DNA of 64,000 bases from Dactylellina haptotyla (taxonomy: Eukaryota > Ascomycota > Orbiliomycetes > Orbiliales > Orbiliaceae). The translations under genes and the position numbers were made by a program. This document shows, one piece after another, positions 25,147 through 36,869 of the stretch (its first letter is position 1; every line of letters begins with the position of its first letter). Under the pieces are notes generated by a model that worked only from the letters and a program-made list of their open reading frames with translations, was not told the origin of the DNA and searched no databases. The stretch is from positions 1,860,001 through 1,924,000 of the forward strand of contig CM062379.1 in the NCBI GenBank assembly GCA_031310005.1. The letters run 5' to 3'.

Positions 25147-26156
25147 CTTTTCAACAAGCTCGAAAGAGACCAAAAGGGTATGGTTTAGTGCTTTCGGGAA
25201 GTTTGGCCCTGCAAAGATGAGAAAGTGGCAGAGCGCGTGAGTTCCAAAGAAGCTGCGACTGCAGAATTCACAGCAATGAGATATGAAGAACTATTCTACA
25301 GAAAAAGGAGGAGGCTTAGGACATCTCGAGGGCATCATGATGATTAAGTAACAGTTGGAACCCTACCCATTGTGCTGGGTGAGGTTTGAGGCCAAGATTT
25401 TAGGCGACCATCCGAAAAGTGGGTTTCGGAGGCAGTGTTAACATTAGCGGGGCTCTGGCTGAAGAAGCTAGCCAGGATTATGTCACAGGAACTTTCGAAA
25501 GTTCCTAACAAACGTTCGAAGCCCAACCAAGGAAAACCTCGAAAAGGCTTGAGTGCCCACTTGGTCTGCATCAGAACCTCGATTTGCGGGCCTGGGGGGT
25601 ACGCACGCGTGGGACTTTATTCTGCAACGTCCCGCCCTCTTATATGGAAAAATCACTCGTTGAAGGAGATTTTCTGAATGACTAAGGCATGGGGACCACA
25701 AGGCGCGCTTCACAGCCCCGATTTGTGGGTGAATTCGTGAACTCGTTATCTCCCACAGGCTTTCGGGTATGATTATCCGAAAAAGCCCCCAATAGCTCGA
25801 GCTCCCTGTGGAACGGGACAGAGGCAGATATGATCAGAGCGTATCGACAGTGACGGTTTCCGTTTGCGTTGTGCCTCTCGTTATAGCTGCCTAGAGCCAA
25901 CCTCGCTTGCGAGCCAACGGGATTCGTGGTCGAGCTTTGGGGATAGAGGCTCTCATATCCTACTGTCTTTTGTTTGGAGTCTGCGTTACACGAAAGGTTG
26001 GCTGGGTCTGCCTTATAACGTTAAGGTTTCATCATGGACATGCCCGACAGGGAACATCTGCAGATATCTGACCATCCTGTCGCTTCCAGGGTATCGCGTC
26101 CGCTACGTAATATTCAAAGGTTATAGCAAGTCTAGATATGTCTTTTCGGGTGTTTA
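25147..26156. other. Intergenic: promoter of the serine-rich gene and 3' flank of the P450
   Basis: No gene seen. The 25147-25700 part drives the left gene and contains a perfect palindrome described separately. Short frames at 25.7-26.16 kb on both strands have no recognisable domain. Confidence 0.6.
25487..25506. promoter_or_regulatory. Perfect 20-bp palindrome, heat-shock-element-like
   Basis: AGGAACTTTC is followed directly by its own reverse complement. It can be read as two GAAnnTTC units set end to end, the unit bound by heat-shock factor, though canonical elements keep a 2-nt gap between all units. A further TTCGAA follows 12 nt later (25516-25521). It lies about 340 nt upstream of the start of the serine-rich gene. 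Function is inferred from the pattern only. Confidence 0.45.
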
Positions 26157-28401
26157 TTAACATTCAATCAAATGGATGAATCTTTCCCCTCCCCTCGGAA
26201 CTAGCCGCAGGGGTATGTCTGCATTCCGTATCTGCACCGTTATCCTGACTAGCGAAAAGTCGCGGACTATCACCCTGGCTGTGTCTCTCTGCTCGTTGTA
26301 TATGCGTACTCTATCTTCGGGGCTCATCTTCTCGATCGTCTCGTCAGCCACTTTATCAACGTCCAACTCCACACTGTACTGCTTAAAAATCATCGCAAGA
26401 AGTATCATAATCTCGACTTGTGCGAATCGTTTCCCCAGGCAGGACCTGGGCCCATCTGCGAATGGGATATATGACCCCTTGAGCGGATGATATAGATGTC
26501 CTGCTGACGCATCATTCCCAACACTTCTCGGCGCAGCTTCTTGTGGTATATCGTTGGCTTTATTACCGCCCAACCACCTTTCTGGAACGAAATCATCCAA
26601 ATCATGATCATTGCTATTGACTTTAGAAGGGCCCATAGACGGCCAATATTTCGGATTTCGATGCAATGCAAGCGCCCCAAGGCTCACCATTGCTCCTTTA
26701 GGCCACACCGTTTTCTTCCCGTTCACAATAACAACTTGGTCCCTTTCATCAGATACTTGTTTCGGAATATTGATAACCGGAGGTACCACTCTCAATTCCT
26801 CGTGCATTGTAGCTCCTAACATGCTGTTCTGCATTGCCGTGATATCCTTTTGATAATCCCATTCTTCGATTGGCCGGTCCCCAAATATCTTGTCAATATC
26901 GGCTTGGAGTCGTCTCTGCGAGTCGGGATACAGTGCTAGGAATATCAAGCTGTAGTGTAAAGCCCCCGCCGAAGTTTCATGGCCCGCCAGAAGGAAAACA
27001 AAGGCGTTACCCAATATCTCGGAATCGGTGAGTGTTTGTCTCTCGACGTCGCCTGCTGGAGCCTTCGGTTCGACTTTGCCGTTAAGCCGATTTTCCGGAC
27101 CATACGAATTCTTGACCAAAGCTCCCATGATATCCATTCCTTCAGCCTTTTCGCCAGCAATTGCCTCCATTTTCTTCTCCGTGAATAGTTCGTTCATGTA
27201 GGCTTCGTATTCTACCGCGGACTCAACTGCGTCTCTCGCCCATTTGAATGGTGCATTTCCTATTCCCCAACATTCCAACCTGTCAGCCAGGTATTCATAA
27301 AGATACCCAAAGAAAGCCTAGTTCGATCTCCCGTCTCGCCAGTGAGGCGAAACTCTGGAAACGGAGTCGCATACTGAGTCTCAAGTGAGACAGAACGAAA
27401 AGCTTAGCAGAACATCCGAAGGTTACACTTACTCAATAGCCACCGTGGGAAAATCAACACAAGCAGTAAATTATGCAACAATCCTGCTAGCGCATCCTTA
27501 AAGCTCAGCGTATGCGTATGCGTCGAGGCATTGCCTATCGGGCGGATGATATCTGCATCCTTAGTAGCTCCAGGCCACTCGAGAGAAACGCCAAATCCGG
27601 CGCCACTGATGACATGTAGGCTTAGCCTCATGGTATCCTCTAAGATTTCACGGATAACCATGCCCCCTCGTCCATCCTCGCCAGTCCATTTTCTAAGCAT
27701 TTGCTTCCCCTGCCGAATAGTTTCGTAGAAGACCAGAGAGTTATTCTTCTCGCCGAAAGATGGAGATGTAACTTTTCTGTGGAATTTCCATTCGGACCCT
27801 TCTGTTGTTACGACGTTGCGACCAAACATGTTGACGGTACGGTACATCCAGGCCGGTTTCGGGAAATCTTCTCGACGAGTAGTTATTTGCGAGATTGCCT
27901 CCCGGTCTGCGACCCATATGTGACAGTTTCCTGGAGTTACGGTCATGAAGCAGTCACCGTGGGTGCGAAAAGGTTCGTATTTGTACCGCCAAGACCACTC
28001 TGGAATCAAAAATCTACGTAGAATTAACGATACCGTCTCGAAGGTGTATCTAGATTAAAAATACTGATTGAAGATATGGATTCACTCACATCAAGTAGTT
28101 AGATATCCAGGCATCAGGGTAGGCTGTCACGAACCACCTGACCCACTTTCGCCCAGTGAGGAGCCATATCGGGTTGAACGCAAAAATTGCTGCCCGAAAG
28201 TCAGCACTTCACCATCTTAATTTAAGGCTTTATGTTTATCGTTCAACTTGGCACGATATCCAACTACTTACGAACAATAATGTACGGCAAGCCAGATCTT
28301 TTCGCCTTTTGGGTGTTGTTCCAGAGACCAATTGCTGATGTGGCGAAATAGTAAACCGGTAGGGACGCACAAAATAATGTTATGATAGAAACAGAAACCA
28401 T
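26157..28401 (-). CDS. Cytochrome P450 monooxygenase
   Basis: Four exons (28401-28272, 28189-28090, 28049-27433, 27259-26157) join in frame to 649 residues. An N-terminal anchor starts MVSVSIITLFCASLPVYYFA. The I-helix motif AGHET is at about 374-378, the K-helix EELR at about 436-439, PERW in the meander, and the haem loop FADGPRSCLG has its ligand cysteine near 556. The C-helix motif WKFHRKVTSPSF is also present. So all catalytic marks are there and the enzyme looks intact. It would sit on the ER membrane and need a P450 reductase; the substrate cannot be told. It is longer than the usual 500-550 residues because of loops in the last exon. The fourth exon was started at AG|GAAATG so that PRWLL continues as RNAPFKW; an in-frame extension upstream of this reads like intron. 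No other pathway gene is directly adjacent. Confidence 0.92.
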
Positions 28402-30264
28402 CTTTATCGATTCCCACTAGCCACACCTTTGAAACAGCTCTGAGGTCCTTCCAATCAATTTATGGACGATAGAGAGTATTTAAACTTGACGAGTTGCCAT
28501 AGAGGACGCCACTAGCGTGGGAGGACTGCAAGACCTCTATATATACATTGCGATACGATAGCCAGAGTACACCAACCCAGCTGACCTCAATATTACATAA
28601 CCGATGACATTTCGAGAACCTCTATACGACCAACCGGATATATTCTTTTCCGTTCTTCACGGAGCTAACAAATAGGCTTCACATGTGGGTCGTACGAGCG
28701 TCGAGCGTGGAGGGAAGGGAGCGAACCTTGAAAGGGGGGGTAAAAGGGCCCAAGCTTTCACCTTATTCTCACAGTCTTAGGCGTTAGAGAAAGAAAGATT
28801 CAAAATTAGATTTGCCTTCTCGCTTCGCATTCAGCGACGGAAGCTACCGTTTTACGAGCCACTTCTGCCATAATCAACCTCACGCCTAGCGCGCCTGAGT
28901 CGAGACAATATCCCACGTTCTCAATTGCTAGCAATATGCTGGACGGTTCGGCATAATGGAGCCGGCTATACCTTTCGGTTGTGGGTATGCAAGCCAGTCC
29001 GTTCTTTGCAAGCTGATGTCAAAACTCCACGTCAAAACGCCGGTGGATTCGGACGCCTGACTTTGAAGGAGCACTGGATTTGGGGTGCAGTTTTGCGAGC
29101 ATTAAGGTATATATGACAGGGGTATAAGATCATTCTTTGAGGGGAGTTCCGGCCTTTTTTTTCGTATGCAGGTGCACATTTTGGGTTTAATTGGGATGCT
29201 CACGAAGGGGACGTCTAATTCAGCCTCGGCTCAATGACTCGTAATTATTGATGTTTAGAAAGAAGAATAAAAGAAAGAAAGAGAAAGAGAAAGAGAAAAA
29301 GAACTGAAATCTTCTCACGCACAGGCTAATTGGAAGGGTGGAATCTCAATAATTTTTAATTAATCTACAGCAGATAGGGCCGGCAGGTGTGGATATTTTC
29401 CAGAAGGGCAAATGGCGTACCCTATATTACCCGTCAGATATATGTGGTCAACCCTCAAGCGGATTACAATACGAACCGAATGTTATAGGGCTTACTTTTC
29501 TCAAAGAAGACTGGCGTATAGGAGCTTGATATTGCTGCTTGCCGCCGTTAGATTCAGACATCTCTGACAGACATCTGTTTAGTGGATTAATTTTTGAGGT
29601 ATAGTCGAGGGAGCTATATTATCTATATGGACTAAACCACTTCCCCTCCGACAATGTTAATTGAGCAATTGAGACCGTACACGTATACAACTTAAGTCCA
29701 AGTTATAAAGATTATGCAATGTTTTAAGCTTTTAGAGAAAATAGGACAAAATTGAAGCCGTGGTTAAAAATCGGCAAGATATCCACTATTTGGTGAACGA
29801 CGCGAGGAAACTTTGAGGTCATAGAAGTTGAAGATCAAAATTAAAAGCCCCAAAGCTGTGGCTAAAGAGCACACCCACCGAGCGGGACGTACCTACCTTC
29901 ATGCATGGGATCTCGTGTTACGCCGCTGTTTTGGGTAATCACGGATGATTCTCGCCTAAGATAGCTAACTCGCACTCGCAAACACTCAAACAAGGCACAA
30001 CTAAGAGGACCGACGGTACTTAATCTATTGTATCGATTACGTATCTTGGCTTCTGTCCCGAATCCTCAGAATTTCTACAGACTCTTGCTGTCGAGATACT
30101 GAAATGAATTGACCAATAACGGCGAGAACAATCGATTCTGGTGCTAAAAAGGGTTGGCGAGTTACCGCCAATATGAAACAACATCGTGTTGAACCACCCA
30201 AACGGGCATCGCAGAGACTTCAACCTTGCAATTGAACACCGACTTCGATCGCCCCCCCTCCACG
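28402..30264. other. Divergent intergenic region, no gene seen
   Basis: This separates the P450 (minus) from JIP5 (plus), so both promoters lie here. Only short frames occur. A purine microsatellite at 29257-29303 and A/T-rich stretches around 29.3-29.8 kb are the only visible structures. Confidence 0.6.
29257..29303. repeat. Purine microsatellite (GAAA/GAGAAA type)
   Basis: An uninterrupted run of A and G with repeated AAAGAAAG and AGAGAAAG units, apart from a single T near its left end. Simple repeat in intergenic DNA; no function is implied. Confidence 0.75.
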
Positions 30265-31702
30265 ATGGACACCTTCAAGTCCCACTCGATCCCGTTCGAA
30301 TCGTCCGTCTTCACACTAGCGGCGCACCCGTCCGAGCCACTCCTCGCGGCCGGTCTGCTATCTGGTCACGTATACACCTACACATGGCCGAAAGAAGTTC
30401 CCTCCGATGATGAAGATGTAGATGAAGACGCCCTCCCAGGTGGTTACAAAGTCGCATGGAAAACTCGGCGCCACAAGGGAAGCTGTCGCAGCGTAGCGTA
30501 TAGTCATGACGGCTCAGGTATGTACCAATGCGAACACGACCCGACTTCAAATTGCTCGTGCGATTTCTGACGCGCCTCGTCAATCGTCACCAGGAACTTG
30601 AAGTCTCGGAATTATCAAATAGACGGATATTAACGAACATATCCAACGACTTATAGTCCTATACACCGCCGGAACCGACTCCCTTATAAAATGCGCCTCC
30701 ACGACCACCGGCCAAGTTATCTCGAAAGCCCTGGTACTCCCCTCGGGCTCATCAACCGATAACCCAACCCATCTACTCCCTCTGAATCCCCAACATCTGA
30801 TCCTCGGCACCGATTCCGGCACAATCCACCTCTACGATACCCGTACCTCTCTCCCTGCTAAACCCACAACAACATGGGAATCCATACACCAAGACTACAT
30901 CTCCTCAATTGCACCGCTCCCACCAACATCAGAGAGCACATCCAACCTCCCCAAGCATTTCGTCACTACCGGTGATTCCACTGTTGGATACCTAGATATC
31001 CGAAAGGGGCTGGTTACCAAATCTGACGACCAAGAGAATGAAACCTTATCGTCCTGTGTAGTTTCCCGTGTAGGCAAGGGAGGGAGGTCCACGAGAGCGT
31101 ACGTGGGCATGGGCGATGGGATTATCCACGCCTTCGAGCGGGGTGTTTGGGGTGATATGTGTGAGCGGATAAAGATTGGCGGGAAGGGTGCCGATGTTGA
31201 AGTGGTACAAGAGTATCTACAGGCTGGGGATGACGAGCTCAGCAAAGGGAAGTGCATAGTGGCCGGGTGTGGGGATGGAAGTGTGAAACTTGTCAGATTG
31301 GGTGGGAATAAAGTCGTTCGCGTGTTCGAGCACGGTGGGCTCGGGGAGGACGGGGAGGAGGAGGGTATCACGGGGATCGCCTTTGATGCTGATGGTGCTA
31401 TGATTACGGCTGGTGGGAATGTAGTCAAAATCTGGTACCAAGATGAAGCCGGAGAAGAAATTGGTGACGATGACAAGGTAGAAATTGCTGGCAAAGACTC
31501 GGATGATAGCGACGACTCTGACGATTCCGATGATTCCGACCGACCGGCCCCAAAACCAAAATCAAAAGGACGGAAATTTGAATCTGATTCCGATGATAGC
31601 GATGAAGGCGGCTCAAAAAGCAGTCAGAGAAGAAAGAAGAAGAGAAAGAATAAGCACCAAGCTCAGGGAGCCAAGAAGGCACAGTTTAGGGGACTGGATT
31701 AA
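30265..31702 (+). CDS. JIP5: WD-repeat protein Jip5 (WDR55-like)
   Basis: Two exons (30265-30517, 30657-31702) give 432 residues. The first ATG in frame gives MDTFKSHSIPFESSVFTLAA; the frame reaches upstream only through non-ATG codons. WD-type blades run through the protein: HPSEPLLAAGLLSGHVYTYT, YTAGTDSLIKCAST, LILGTDSGTIHLYDTR, FVTTGDSTVGYLDIR, CGDGSVKLVRLG and ITAGGNVVKIWYQDE. The tail has an acidic DSDDSDD repeat followed by a lysine/arginine-rich end (RRKKKRKNK), the layout of fungal Jip5, a nucleolar protein needed for 60S ribosome biogenesis. It is convergent with DPH2, with 163 nt between the stops. Confidence 0.9.
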
Positions 31703-31865
31703 ATAATCTACTAAAATTGTTGTATTATATTAGATCAAAAGTGTATATTATAGCATCGATGAGGAAACGAAGACGGAGTCGTAAAAGTTACGTATCGATA
31801 TTGATAAAATACGATTGCCGGAGATATTATTGGGCTGGATTATCACGGTCAATTGATTAAGGTGT

Positions 31866-33536
31866 TTATGCCTTCTTATCACCATCGTTTACGATATAAC
31901 CTCTCGCTATTCCCTTAAGACCTTCTTCCACGAGTGCTCCCTCATCCCCCCTCCACACTTCATTGCCATCCTTGTCATATTCCACCTCTGCAAAATCGCT
32001 CCCGAGACCTGTCCAAGTCCTCTTCTGTTGCAAATACTCGGCAGCCGGCGATATCTGATTGTTGATCATCACCGTTAAACTCTTCTCCTTTTCTGTTGTA
32101 GTTAGAGCTGTAGAACTATTGCTATCTTGTCCGGAAGCTGTAAGAGTCGTCCGTTTCTTCTTCATCGGTTTCGCGCTTGATATGTACCTCCCAGTCCTAA
32201 AATCGAATATAGGTTCGTCGCTATCTTCGTCGTCAGATCCTGCTTCTTCGCCGCCGTTTTCTTCCTCTTGAGCTTGGTATTCTTCCACCTTCTTGGTAAA
32301 AGTCTCCCAATCGCCCCTCCATCCGTCTACCCATACGCCTTCGCCACCATCTAGTGCGACGGACACTTCCCATGGTGTAACTACCGGCCTCCACATCTCA
32401 CGCTTCTCGTCAACAACAGCAGATTCCCAACATCCAACAACAACCCATAGTTCGATTTCCGCAAAATTTGCGAGTTTCGCAGGATTTAGCTTTCCGACGG
32501 TGACCAAATATGACTTCTTGTAATGCTTTGCGAGCACCGCTTGGAGTGTTTTGATTGTGGAGAGATAGTTATTCGACGAAAGAGTGTTGATAAGAATGCC
32601 AAAAACACCGGAAGCTCGAATGTGAGAGAGAAGAGCATAGCGGCGGCGGAGTTGAATGGAAGCCGAACTTTCCTCTGCGGTGTTAGATTTAGGATCATAT
32701 ATCCGGAGAGACGTGGAGGATGTTAATGCGGATAGTGTGATAATTAATGATGTGAGCGGCTGGTCTATATGGAAGATATTGTACGTTGATAGAAGTTCCG
32801 GGGCCGGACATGTACGATTGGGTATCGGCGAGGACGGGTTATGGAGCACCTCTGTCGCAAAGAGGCTAGTGTAGCCTATCTCGCTCAGGCTCTTGTGAGC
32901 AGCCGGGATGTGAAAAGAGTAGGGAAGCGAGGATGTAAGTATGACAGGAGTTGATTTGTCCGGGAAGTTCTCGAGAAAGGACGATATTAAGGACTGTAAT
33001 TCGAGAGGGAGTGTTGTGAAAATATGGAGAACAGGAAGCCGAGTGGTGCTAAATTTGATTTAGTATGCGATAGCACGAGGGAATAGAGCTTGGAATGGAG
33101 GTGCATACGGCGAAAGACAGGCGCGGCCGTAGTGCACGATGCAGTCAGCATCCGCGTGCTCGGCAGCAATCTCATCGACACAGCAGGATCCGTAAGAAGT
33201 ATCCGCCAATATATAAATCTTTCGCTCGGGCTTTATCGCACTGGAGACGTTCAATGATTCGAATCCGGCTTCGGGATCAGACTTCTTGGGTGTTTTATTC
33301 AATCCATCTTGGAGAGCCTTCTCCACACTTGTGCTATCCCTCAGTAGTTCGTCCGGGAATTGTAAAGTTATTCGCGAGTAGTTGTTTGACAAGATCCAAT
33401 CTATCGTTCTATCTGTTTCGTAAACCGTAGAAATGTCACTGGCGGGATGGCGGGGTGCTTCAACAGCGACAGCGGCCGGTTCGTATGTCGGATTGGAGGA
33501 AAGCACCGGCGCTGCTGTTAATTCTGGCTGTGTCAT
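31866..33536 (-). CDS. DPH2: 2-(3-amino-3-carboxypropyl)histidine synthase subunit 2, diphthamide biosynthesis
   Basis: Two exons (33536-33109, 33048-31866) give 536 residues, the usual size. The join gives ACLSPTTRLPVLHIF, a conserved block of Dph1/Dph2. Motifs: TLQFPDELLRDS, ILADTSYGSCCVDE and DCIVHYGRACLSP, with cysteines near 118, 119, 132 and 140, and VVVGCWES in the C-terminal third. Dph2 pairs with Dph1 in the iron-sulphur enzyme that transfers the aminocarboxypropyl group of S-adenosylmethionine to a histidine of elongation factor 2, the first step of diphthamide synthesis in the cytosol. Dph2 supports the catalytic Dph1 cluster. The gene shares its 3' intergenic space with JIP5. Confidence 0.93.
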
Positions 33537-34582
33537 TTTGAGGACTGCTTCTGGCGCCGGTCAGTTATCTGTCATAGAGCGGCAGCCAATCTCTGTTGAA
33601 ATTTGTATCGAGGTCGATTAGCTCGAGATCGTATTTTATATGTCGACGGCGTTGGCGGGGCATTTTTCATCATCAAATCCGGTGAAGGTGGCGTGTGTTG
33701 CAGGAACGACAAACGGAACGGCCATCACGGGATGTAGAAGGAGCAAAAACGACTGGAATGTGCTACGAATATCAAGATATCGATGCCGACAGGAGTGCGA
33801 ACGAATGATTTCGAAATTACAAAAGATAAGCTGATATTTAATAGTTTGCTATGGCTGGTAACTGATATACTCTCAATTTTCACTAATATATCAATTTTGT
33901 CCCACTATCTCTGGCATTTTTTTTAACTTTAGATTCTTGACTTTCTCAAAGTTAGACGGTTTGCGCATCATAGCCAATAATTAATAATGTCAACATAGGG
34001 ATCTCAGGCTGTGCAGCTGTGCAAGATCGGCATCACGTCTGAGCATATCATGCAATTAGCCTATGCTTTTATTCAAGTGGCTAAGCATGGATATATCATC
34101 TTCGGTGTTTGCGCGGCATTGCGGACCTAATTGTGATACTTTGCTATTTTGTCTTCGAGATCCCGTTCGGTATACCTGCACAACGAGGATGGGACCACAA
34201 AATCGGGACATTGCAACACGGAATATACCACACCATTTTGTGTTTTAAATTTGTCGCAGACGGCTGAAAACCAAAGGATAGCTGAAGGATTTCACGGGTA
34301 GGGAGTGAGAATTTGGCCCCACTTATCAGATTGCAAAGTATCCAGTTGTGGGTATCAAGTATCAAGCCTATCCAAGTGTATCAGATCTGATGTCTTATCC
34401 ATTAATTGGTGACTTTGATTATGATATAAACCAGCCCTTTTCGCCCCTTCCACTTCCCTCGTACAGCAGAAGGCAGACGATAACTATAATATTTCAAACC
34501 TGCAAGAAGTTTTCCACTCGGAAGTCAATTAATTAATTAATTTCCGCTATATCACTTTTTATTCTTTACATATAGCGTAAAA
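33537..34582. other. Divergent intergenic region
   Basis: Promoter of DPH2 at the left end and of the small gene at 34583 at the right end. A TATA-like GATATAAA sits at 34423-34430, followed by a C/T-rich run (TTTTCGCCCCTTCCACTTCC), a common fungal initiator context. No further gene was seen. Confidence 0.55.
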
Positions 34583-34841
34583 ATGGGAAACTCTCAGTCG
34601 AACCAGTCCGAGAGCACCTTCGAAACGCATTTTCGCGCATTCAAAGCTGCCTTTACCGACCCGGAGAACTATAAAGACGGCCTTAAAGATGGGTTCCTAG
34701 ATTGGCTCAAAGATCTATGTATGAATTTTCTGACTTGTTTCCTAGTATAAAATAACTCCTAACATTTTCATAGTTCAAGTTGACAGCGACTTTACTCTGT
34801 CGGATGCGATTGTGCACGTTACCCATCACAGTAACGATTAG
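34583..34841 (+). CDS. Small protein (67 aa) with N-myristoylation-type start
   Basis: Two exons (34583-34718 and 34774-34841) join through a 55-nt intron with a GTATGA donor, a CTAAC branch site and a TAG acceptor. The product starts MGNSQSNQSESTFETHF: glycine 2 and serine 6 fit the N-myristoyltransferase consensus. It continues with amphipathic helical sequence (FRAFKAAFTDPENYKDG, then LDWLKDLFQVDSDFTLSD) and ends VHVTHHSND. I recognise no family. A TATA-like box and a pyrimidine-rich leader lie upstream, and codons are evenly used. It is likely a membrane-attached small protein if myristoylated. It stands alone, with about 1 kb to DPH2 on the left and 0.6 kb to ESS-2 on the right. Expression evidence would settle whether it is real; I think it more likely than not. 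Confidence 0.65.
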
Positions 34842-35471
34842 AACGTACGGACCAACACTGTCGCTGATAGGATACACCTACAGACGAGAAATTTGCAATC
34901 TGAAGCCAACGAGCAAAGGCTAAGTAAGCTAAGAGGAGCTTAGAATACGGTCGTTTTATTTTTATTCTCCTTACTACTATCGCTTTATTACAGATGCGCT
35001 TTTAATTACATGTTATTTCTCACCGATATCGGCAGTTTCAATTTAAGTTACTTGAAACTGCTTTCAATGGCGAGGTAGATTCCATATCAAAGACGAAATC
35101 TACAATTGAATGAGCACAATTGTTGAAGGATTTATGCAAATGAAAGAGCCGATCGCGAGGACGACGTCAAAACCATCAATTTGAAACAAACATTTTCCTT
35201 AATATGTTGTTATTATGAGAAAAATAGTATAATCAATTAAAACATTTATCAGTAACGGCTTAGTTGCGAGACTAGGTATCAACTAGACACCATTTTAGGC
35301 TTCTACTTAGGCTTGCAATGTAAACATATGCACCCGCTAACCAATCTGAAAATCCCGAATCCAACGCCTAGATAATCCTACAAACTCCAAATTAATGCTT
35401 TTTTTTTCATGCTAGCCTAGGTACCTCAAATCCACATCCAATAACAAAACACCGATGGAAGTAATTTTTAT
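34842..35471. other. Convergent intergenic region, no gene seen
   Basis: A/T-rich 3' flanks of the small gene and of ESS-2. No open frame of note and no repeat recognised. Confidence 0.6.
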
Positions 35472-36869
35472 CTATTTCCGTTTTATCAGGGGTGTCGCAT
35501 CGCTTTTCCTATCGGCCCTAGGTGTCGGCGTCCACCGGTATCGTGGAGTCGCACCGAATACACTATCTCCTCCCCCGGTTCCAATCCTCCCTAACAATCC
35601 CTTCGCCGCTGGTGTCATATTACCGAGCGTCCTGAGTCTCCTCGCTGTCGCCAAGGGCGTACCGGCAACGCTGCCACCTGGCGTTCCTGGCATCACCATC
35701 TTCGCAGATGCACGTTTTGATTTGGCGACTTTATCGACCATTCTATGCAGTGTCTGTTCCCTTCGAGAAGTTTCGTTTATTTTAAATGGCGAGGGCGAGG
35801 CGTCCACGCTCGGTAGCAGATCATCGACGGTACCCCATGTCATTGGCGGTAATCCCAACTCTGAGGGCGATGGCGACGGGGTGTCCTCTACGAATGAATA
35901 TCCGTTGATTCTTGGGGTGGCGCCAATGGGTGTGGCTGCTGCTTCCGATCCATAGAAGCGCGGCCGCCCAGCAATAGCATCTTGAATTGCAGATATTGAG
36001 GGCGACGGCGGTACGGTATTGGCGTCTCTTGGTAATGGCATCCTCGTATTCGAGTGGGATATAGACTTCGGCGCCGCTCGTGACTCCGTATTCGTAGCAG
36101 GGTTTAGATCTGGGTCTAGCATTTCTTCTTCTAGATTTGTTGGTGAGAACATGAATCCGTTCCTCGGGTTCACCTTCCACGTCTCCGGCATGGCTGGTTT
36201 GTCGTCCTGATACTGTAACAGTTTGGTTTTATCCACTCCGTCCCGCTCCTCCTTTTCTTTGAGAAGCTTCTGCCGTTCCCGCTCAGCGATGACGGAGGGT
36301 TTCGAGATTTTATTCCCGCGCCAAAGCCAGCCGTAGTCTTCACGGTGCTGCTGGTTCTGGTCATCGAGGAGGTCGTTGAAACTGGCGTTGTCTTCGGAGG
36401 TGTAATTGGACTGGAAGCTGTCCAGCGATAGCTTCTCGTCGTAGTTCTTCTTCATTGGGTTGGAGCTCGTTGTGCCCACGCTGATATCGTCGCGCGTGCT
36501 CATCGGGGTATCGAATCCGCGGGCCGAGGGCGTCGCGCCGGGGCCTGACGACCGTAGGGAAGGCGTGCTACGTCTGCTCTTTAGTCGCGAGCCGGTCATG
36601 GCCTCTGACAGCTTTCGGCCAGCGGAAGCGATCCATTCTTTGTCATTAGAAGCCAGAGCATCGATGTATTCCTCTTGGTGCTTTGCTTCTGCGAGACCAG
36701 GGAAGAAGTCGCGGGCGATGATATCGGATAACGCCGTGGTGTAGCTGTCTTCGTCCAGAACCTTTGGCGGCCGCTTTATTCGCTTTGCAGGTGGCGGGGG
36801 CATGAGTTCCGTGTCGGTGGACCGGCGGATGAGCGCCTGGCTCTGGGAGGCGGCAGAGTAGTCCGCCAT
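35472..36869 (-). CDS. Splicing factor ESS-2 homolog (DGCR14/Es2 family)
   Basis: A single exon of 465 residues. Family marks are VLDEDSYTTALSDIIARDFF near the N-terminus, then PGLAEAKHQEEYIDALASND. In the middle come the DNASFNDLLDDQN and YGWLWRGNKISK blocks, then NPRNGFMFSPTNLEE. The second half includes MTWGTVDDLLPSVDASPSPF and the ARRLRTLGNMTPAAKGLLGR type C-terminal region. These are the ordered motifs of Es2/DGCR14 (Bis1 in fission yeast), a nuclear protein found in the catalytic spliceosome. The N-terminus carries a basic PPPPAKRIKRPPK stretch that may be a nuclear localisation signal. The start is MADYSAASQSQ. The gene is divergent from the malonyl-CoA synthetase-like gene. Confidence 0.9.
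   Translation of the reverse strand: MADYSAASQSQALIRRSTDTELMPPPPAKRIKRPPKVLDEDSYTTALSDIIARDFFPGLAEAKHQEEYIDALASNDKEWIASAGRKLSEAMTGSRLKSRRSTPSLRSSGPGATPSARGFDTPMSTRDDISVGTTSSNPMKKNYDEKLSLDSFQSNYTSEDNASFNDLLDDQNQQHREDYGWLWRGNKISKPSVIAERERQKLLKEKEERDGVDKTKLLQYQDDKPAMPETWKVNPRNGFMFSPTNLEEEMLDPDLNPATNTESRAAPKSISHSNTRMPLPRDANTVPPSPSISAIQDAIAGRPRFYGSEAAATPIGATPRINGYSFVEDTPSPSPSELGLPPMTWGTVDDLLPSVDASPSPFKINETSRREQTLHRMVDKVAKSKRASAKMVMPGTPGGSVAGTPLATARRLRTLGNMTPAAKGLLGRIGTGGGDSVFGATPRYRWTPTPRADRKSDATPLIKRK

Noticed and set aside
26157-28401. P450, rhodopsin-domain and AMP-binding genes as a secondary-metabolite cluster
   Set aside because: They are separated by several kilobases, no polyketide, peptide or terpene synthase is present, and the AMP-binding protein looks inactive.
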